A stretch of 64,000 nucleotides of DNA from Phreatobacter cathodiphilus (GTDB taxonomy: Bacteria > Pseudomonadota > Alphaproteobacteria > Rhizobiales > Phreatobacteraceae). The notes below the pieces were generated by a model. The model was not told where the DNA came from, did no database searches, and saw only the letters and a list, made by a program, of their open reading frames with translations. The stretch's first letter is position 1. Each line of letters opens with the position of its first letter. Shown in pieces: positions 61,167 to 64,000 of this stretch. Made by a program: the position numbers and the translations under genes. The stretch lies in contig NZ_CP027668.1 of assembly GCF_003008515.1 (NCBI RefSeq), forward strand, positions 744,001 through 808,000. The letters are read 5' to 3'.

Positions 61167-62708
61167 ATGGCCACGTCTCTCGTCCGCAGCCGCACGCTGA
61201 TCACCGGTGTCGTCGACCGCTTCAACTGGAACCAGATCGACGACGGCGCCGTCCTGCAGGAGGACGGGGTGATCACCGCCATCGGCACCTATGCCGATCT
61301 CCACGCGCGCCATCCCACCGTGCCGGTGATCGGCAGCGGCGAGGAGATCGTGTTGCCCGGCTTCGTCAACGGCCACCACCATGTCGGCCTGACGCCGGTC
61401 CAACTCGGCTCGCCCGACATGCCGCTGGAGCTGTGGTTCATCACCCGCCTGGTGATCCGCAACCTCAACCTCTATCTCGACACGCTCTATTCCGCCTTCG
61501 AGATGATCGGTTCCGGCATCACCACGGTGCAGCACATCCACGGCTGGATGCCCGGCACGCTGCAGGAGGTGGAGGCCAAGAGCTCCGACGTCATCCGCGC
61601 CTACGAGGACATCGGCATGCGGGTGTCCTACTGCTACGCGGTGCGCGACCAGAACCGGCTCGTCTACCAGGCCGACGACGATTTCGTCGCCAGCCTGCCC
61701 CCCGAGCTGCGCGATCCGATGAAGCGCTACTTCGAGCGCTTCAAGACCAGTCTCGACGAGGTCATGGGCCTGTTCGAGACGCTCTACCGCAAGCACCAGA
61801 ACAAGAGCCGGGTGAAGATCCAGCTCGCGCCCGCCAATCTCCACTGGTGCTCCGACGCGGCGTTGACCCGGCTCTCCGAGGCCTCGAAGAAGTTCGACGT
61901 GCCGATGCACATGCACCTGCTCGAGACGGCCTACCAGAAGGAATATGCCTGGCGGCGCGGCGAATGCACGGCGCTCGAATATATCGACCGCTTCGACATG
62001 GTGAACGAGCGCCTCACCCTCGGCCACGGCGTTTGGCTCAACGAGAGCGACATCGACCGTCTGGCGAGCGCCGGCGGCTGCGTCTGCCACAACTGCTCGT
62101 CCAACTTCCGCCTGCGCTCCGGCGTCGCCGCCCTCAACGTCTTCGAGGCCAAGGGCATGAACACCGCCATCGGGCTGGACGAGGCGGGCATCAACGACGA
62201 CCGCGACATGCTGCAGGAGCTTCGGCTCGTGCTGCGCGCCCACCGCGTGCCGGGCATGGTCGAGGCGGACGTGCCGACCATGGCGCAGGTGTTGCGCATG
62301 GCGACCACCGGCGGCGCGAAGACGACGCCCTACGGCACCGGCATCGGCAGCCTGGAGGTCGGCAAGGCCGCCGACCTGTCGCTGCACGACTGGAAAGCCA
62401 TCGCCTATCCCTATCTGGACGCCGAGACCCCGGTGCTGGACGCCTTCGTCCAGCGGGCCAAGGCGCAAGGCGTCAAGGCGGTGATGTGCGATGGCGAGAT
62501 CCTCTATGCCGACGGCCGGTTCACCCGCGTCGACAAGGACGCCGCCCTCAAGGCGCTGCACGACGACCTCGCCAAGGCCCTCTCCCATGACGAGGTCGAG
62601 CGCCGTCACCTCTCCAAGGCGCTGCTGCCGCACGTCCGCCGCTTCTATGCCGACTATATCGACCCCTCCCGCCACGAGCCCTTCTACCGGCCGAGCTCGA
62701 GGGTCTGA
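61167..62708 (+). CDS. TRZ/ATZ family amidohydrolase
   Basis: The 513-aa metal-dependent hydrolase has HxH metal ligands (His70 and His72 in NGHHHVG), the third His in MHMHLLET, a fourth in LGHGVWL and the Asp in GLDEAGINDD. It is a member of the TRZ/ATZ or cytosine-deaminase-like group that deaminates or dechlorinates nitrogen rings. It is longer than most (about 450 aa). It is the last gene of the ABC transporter operon (61-bp gap), so the transported compound is probably its substrate, for example a purine, pyrimidine or triazine-like ring. The substrate cannot be read directly. Confidence 0.9.
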   Translation: MATSLVRSRTLITGVVDRFNWNQIDDGAVLQEDGVITAIGTYADLHARHPTVPVIGSGEEIVLPGFVNGHHHVGLTPVQLGSPDMPLELWFITRLVIRNLNLYLDTLYSAFEMIGSGITTVQHIHGWMPGTLQEVEAKSSDVIRAYEDIGMRVSYCYAVRDQNRLVYQADDDFVASLPPELRDPMKRYFERFKTSLDEVMGLFETLYRKHQNKSRVKIQLAPANLHWCSDAALTRLSEASKKFDVPMHMHLLETAYQKEYAWRRGECTALEYIDRFDMVNERLTLGHGVWLNESDIDRLASAGGCVCHNCSSNFRLRSGVAALNVFEAKGMNTAIGLDEAGINDDRDMLQELRLVLRAHRVPGMVEADVPTMAQVLRMATTGGAKTTPYGTGIGSLEVGKAADLSLHDWKAIAYPYLDAETPVLDAFVQRAKAQGVKAVMCDGEILYADGRFTRVDKDAALKALHDDLAKALSHDEVERRHLSKALLPHVRRFYADYIDPSRHEPFYRPSSRV

Positions 62709-62800
62709 GGCGGAGCCTTTCCCGGCGCGCGCGTCGGCGCGCCGTACGGCGCCGGAGGCTTGGGATCGGTGGACTGCAGGCCGGTCACCGAAGGACCGGA

Positions 62801-62875
62801 TGGTGGGCGCGACAGGGATTGAACCTGTGACCCCTCCCGTGTGAAGGGAGTGCTCTCCCGCTGAGCTACGCGCCC
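62801..62875 (-). tRNA. tRNA-Val (anticodon CAC)
   Basis: On the minus strand the sequence folds as a complete cloverleaf: acceptor GGGCGCG pairs with CGCGCCC, D arm GCTC-AGCGGGA-GAGC, anticodon stem CTCCC/GGGAG with loop TTCACAC (anticodon CAC), T loop GGTTCAATCC. The 3' CCA is encoded (62801-62803, complement). A likely promoter is at 62902-62931. Confidence 0.96.
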
Positions 62876-62892
62876 GCGCCGTCGAGTGGCGA

Positions 62893-62915
62893 GGAGCCGC
62901 GTTCCTAGCGGCTCC
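62893..62915 (-). other. hairpin between the AapJ-type gene and tRNA-Val
   Basis: GGAGCCGC (62893-62900) pairs with GCGGCTCC (62908-62915). It lies downstream of the receptor gene and overlaps the tRNA promoter region. Without a T run its role as a terminator is doubtful. Confidence 0.45.
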
Positions 62916-62931
62916 CCCCGCACGGTGTCAA
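62902..62931 (-). promoter_or_regulatory. promoter of tRNA-Val
   Basis: On the minus strand a perfect TTGACA (62926-62931) and TAGGAA (62902-62907) are 18 nt apart. The expected start is about 20 nt before the tRNA 5' end. Confidence 0.5.
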
Positions 62932-62958
62932 GAATGTCCGCGCGCCGAAACGCGGGGC

Positions 62959-63996
62959 TCAGCGGATGGGGTAGGGGTATTGCAGCCCGCCCTTGGTCCA
63001 CAGCGCGTTGGTGCCGCGGGGAAGTCCGAGGCGGGAGCCGGCGCCGACATTGCGCTCGAAGCTCTCGCCGTAGTTCCCGACGTGGCGGATGATCCTGTAC
63101 GCCCAGTCGTTGGTGAGGCCGAGCGTCTCGCCGAACTTGCCGTCGGTGCCGAGCAGGCGGCGAATCTCCGGGTTGGTGGTGCCGGCGCGCATCTGCTCGA
63201 CATTGGCGCGGGTGACGCCGAGGTCCTCGGCGTTGAGCATGGCATAGTGCGTCCAGCGCACCAGTGCGGCGAAGTTCTCGTCGCCACGCCGGACCGCAGG
63301 CCCGAGCGGCTCGCGCGAGATCAGCTCGGGCAGGATGACGAAGTCGCCGGGGCTGGCGAAGCGCAGCCGCTCGGCGGCCAGGCCCGAGGCGTCGGTGGTG
63401 AAGCTGTCGCAGCGGCCGGCCTCGAAGGCCTTGATGCCCTCGTCGTTGGTCTTGAAGCTCACCACCTCGTAGCGCAGGTTGTTGGCGCGGAAATAGTCGG
63501 CGAGATTGAGCTCGGTCGTGGTGCCCTGGGTGACGCAGATCGAGGCGCCGTCGAGGCCCTTCACCGAGGTGACGCCGGAGGCCTTTCGGACCATGAAGCC
63601 CTGGCCGTCGAAGTAGTTGATGGCCGGCCAGACCATGCCCATCGCCGTATCGCGGCTCATCGTATAGGTGGCGTTGCGGGCGAGCAGGTCCACGTCGCCC
63701 GTCTGCACCACGATGAAGCGGGTCTGCGCCGTCGTCTGCACGAAGCGGATCTTGGTCGGGTCGTCGAAGATCGCCGCCGCGACGGCGCGGCACAGGTCGA
63801 TGTCGAGGCCGCGCCATTCCCCGTCGCTCGCCTGGAAGCCGAAGCCGGGCAGGCCGGTGTGGATGCCGCAGGTGAGGAAGCCGCGCTGCCTGGCGCGCTC
63901 GATCACGTTGGGGGTCTGCGCCAAAGACTCGGCCGGCAGGGCGGCGAGCCCGGTCAGCGCGAGCCCGCCGAGGGCTGCGAGGGTGGTGAGTTTCAT
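62959..63996 (-). CDS. aapJ: general L-amino acid ABC transporter substrate-binding protein (AapJ/BztA)
   Basis: The 345-aa protein has a signal (MKLTTLAALGGLALTGLAALPAESLAQ) and the periplasmic amino acid receptor fold: GFLTCGIHTGLPGF, GLDIDLCRAVAAAIF, RNATYTMSRDTA, VTQGTTTELNLADYF and RCDSFTTDASGLAAER are strongly AapJ-like. It binds a broad set of L-amino acids for the AapQMP system, which would lie beyond the right edge or elsewhere. Start ATG at 63996; only four bases upstream are visible. tRNA-Val lies downstream on the same strand. Confidence 0.92.
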   Translation of the reverse strand: MKLTTLAALGGLALTGLAALPAESLAQTPNVIERARQRGFLTCGIHTGLPGFGFQASDGEWRGLDIDLCRAVAAAIFDDPTKIRFVQTTAQTRFIVVQTGDVDLLARNATYTMSRDTAMGMVWPAINYFDGQGFMVRKASGVTSVKGLDGASICVTQGTTTELNLADYFRANNLRYEVVSFKTNDEGIKAFEAGRCDSFTTDASGLAAERLRFASPGDFVILPELISREPLGPAVRRGDENFAALVRWTHYAMLNAEDLGVTRANVEQMRAGTTNPEIRRLLGTDGKFGETLGLTNDWAYRIIRHVGNYGESFERNVGAGSRLGLPRGTNALWTKGGLQYPYPIR

Positions 63997-64000
63997 GTCG

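Noticed and set aside
62801-62875. tRNA-Val as a possible integration site of a genomic island
   Set aside because: No integrase and no direct repeat of the tRNA 3' end in the window. Neighbouring genes look like core transport and catabolic genes.

Overview
The window is a gene-dense, very GC-rich chromosomal segment of an alphaproteobacterium, most likely order Hyphomicrobiales. The evidence is an alphaproteobacterial RNase P RNA, TRAP, TTT and NMT1-type solute receptors typical of that group, DivJ/PleC-like kinase sequence, a small protein with the FPASDP motif, and EcfG- and CtrA-like promoter elements. I saw no phage, plasmid, CRISPR or classical insertion sequence. It reads as core and niche chromosome, not an island.

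Layout. 1-13.8 kb: housekeeping and envelope genes (an exported protein of unknown function, ThiE-like protein, Sel1-repeat protein, SuhB, a cysteine-cluster protein, a PAS-GGDEF cyclase, MiaA, SerB, a DegP/HtrA protease, an AhpD-like protein, an M20 peptidase, a lytic transglycosylase). 13.4-19.3 kb: a nitroreductase-marR operon behind a 36-bp palindrome, a small cysteine-containing exported protein, LemA with an M48 protease, thioredoxin with CcdA, rnpB, and a small stress-type protein. 19.4-23.7 kb: a PcaB-type lyase, a cluster of palindromic repeats carrying a GIY-YIG gene, malonyl-CoA synthetase, and a second small exported protein. 23.8-28.4 kb: an ammonium-transporter-like sensor fused to a degenerate histidine kinase, a thermonuclease-family protein, and an intact membrane histidine kinase. 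28.4-41.3 kb: GST, UDG-like protein, a beta-hydroxyacid dehydrogenase, a TRAP receptor and, 2.3 kb away on the other strand, TRAP membrane subunits, a patatin-like lipoprotein, a DMT transporter coupled to a SolA-type oxidase, a membrane-anchored putative regulator, and MoaA. 41.4-53.9 kb: DUF971 protein, a proline-rich protein, TTT receptor, ABM protein, SH3 protein, LysE exporter, GT39 membrane glycosyltransferase, succinate-semialdehyde dehydrogenase, Gph, a soluble MCP-PilZ receptor, an OpgC-like protein, and small proteins. 53.9-62.7 kb: a GntR-TRAP operon, then an NMT1-type ABC transporter with an amidohydrolase behind a sigma-54-like promoter. 62.8-64 kb: tRNA-Val and an AapJ-type amino acid receptor.

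How it fits together. The segment is rich in high-affinity uptake receptors (two TRAP, one TTT, one NMT1/Tau-type ABC, one amino acid ABC) next to catabolic enzymes, as expected of a scavenging soil or water bacterium. Signalling is also prominent: a diguanylate cyclase and a PilZ-bearing chemoreceptor suggest cyclic-di-GMP control of taxis, and the Amt-like sensor plus a sigma-54-like promoter suggest nitrogen sensing. The two items most worth following up are the Amt-fused kinase that lacks its phosphoacceptor histidine (about 24.4 kb) and the GIY-YIG gene embedded in a palindromic repeat family (20.8-21.7 kb).
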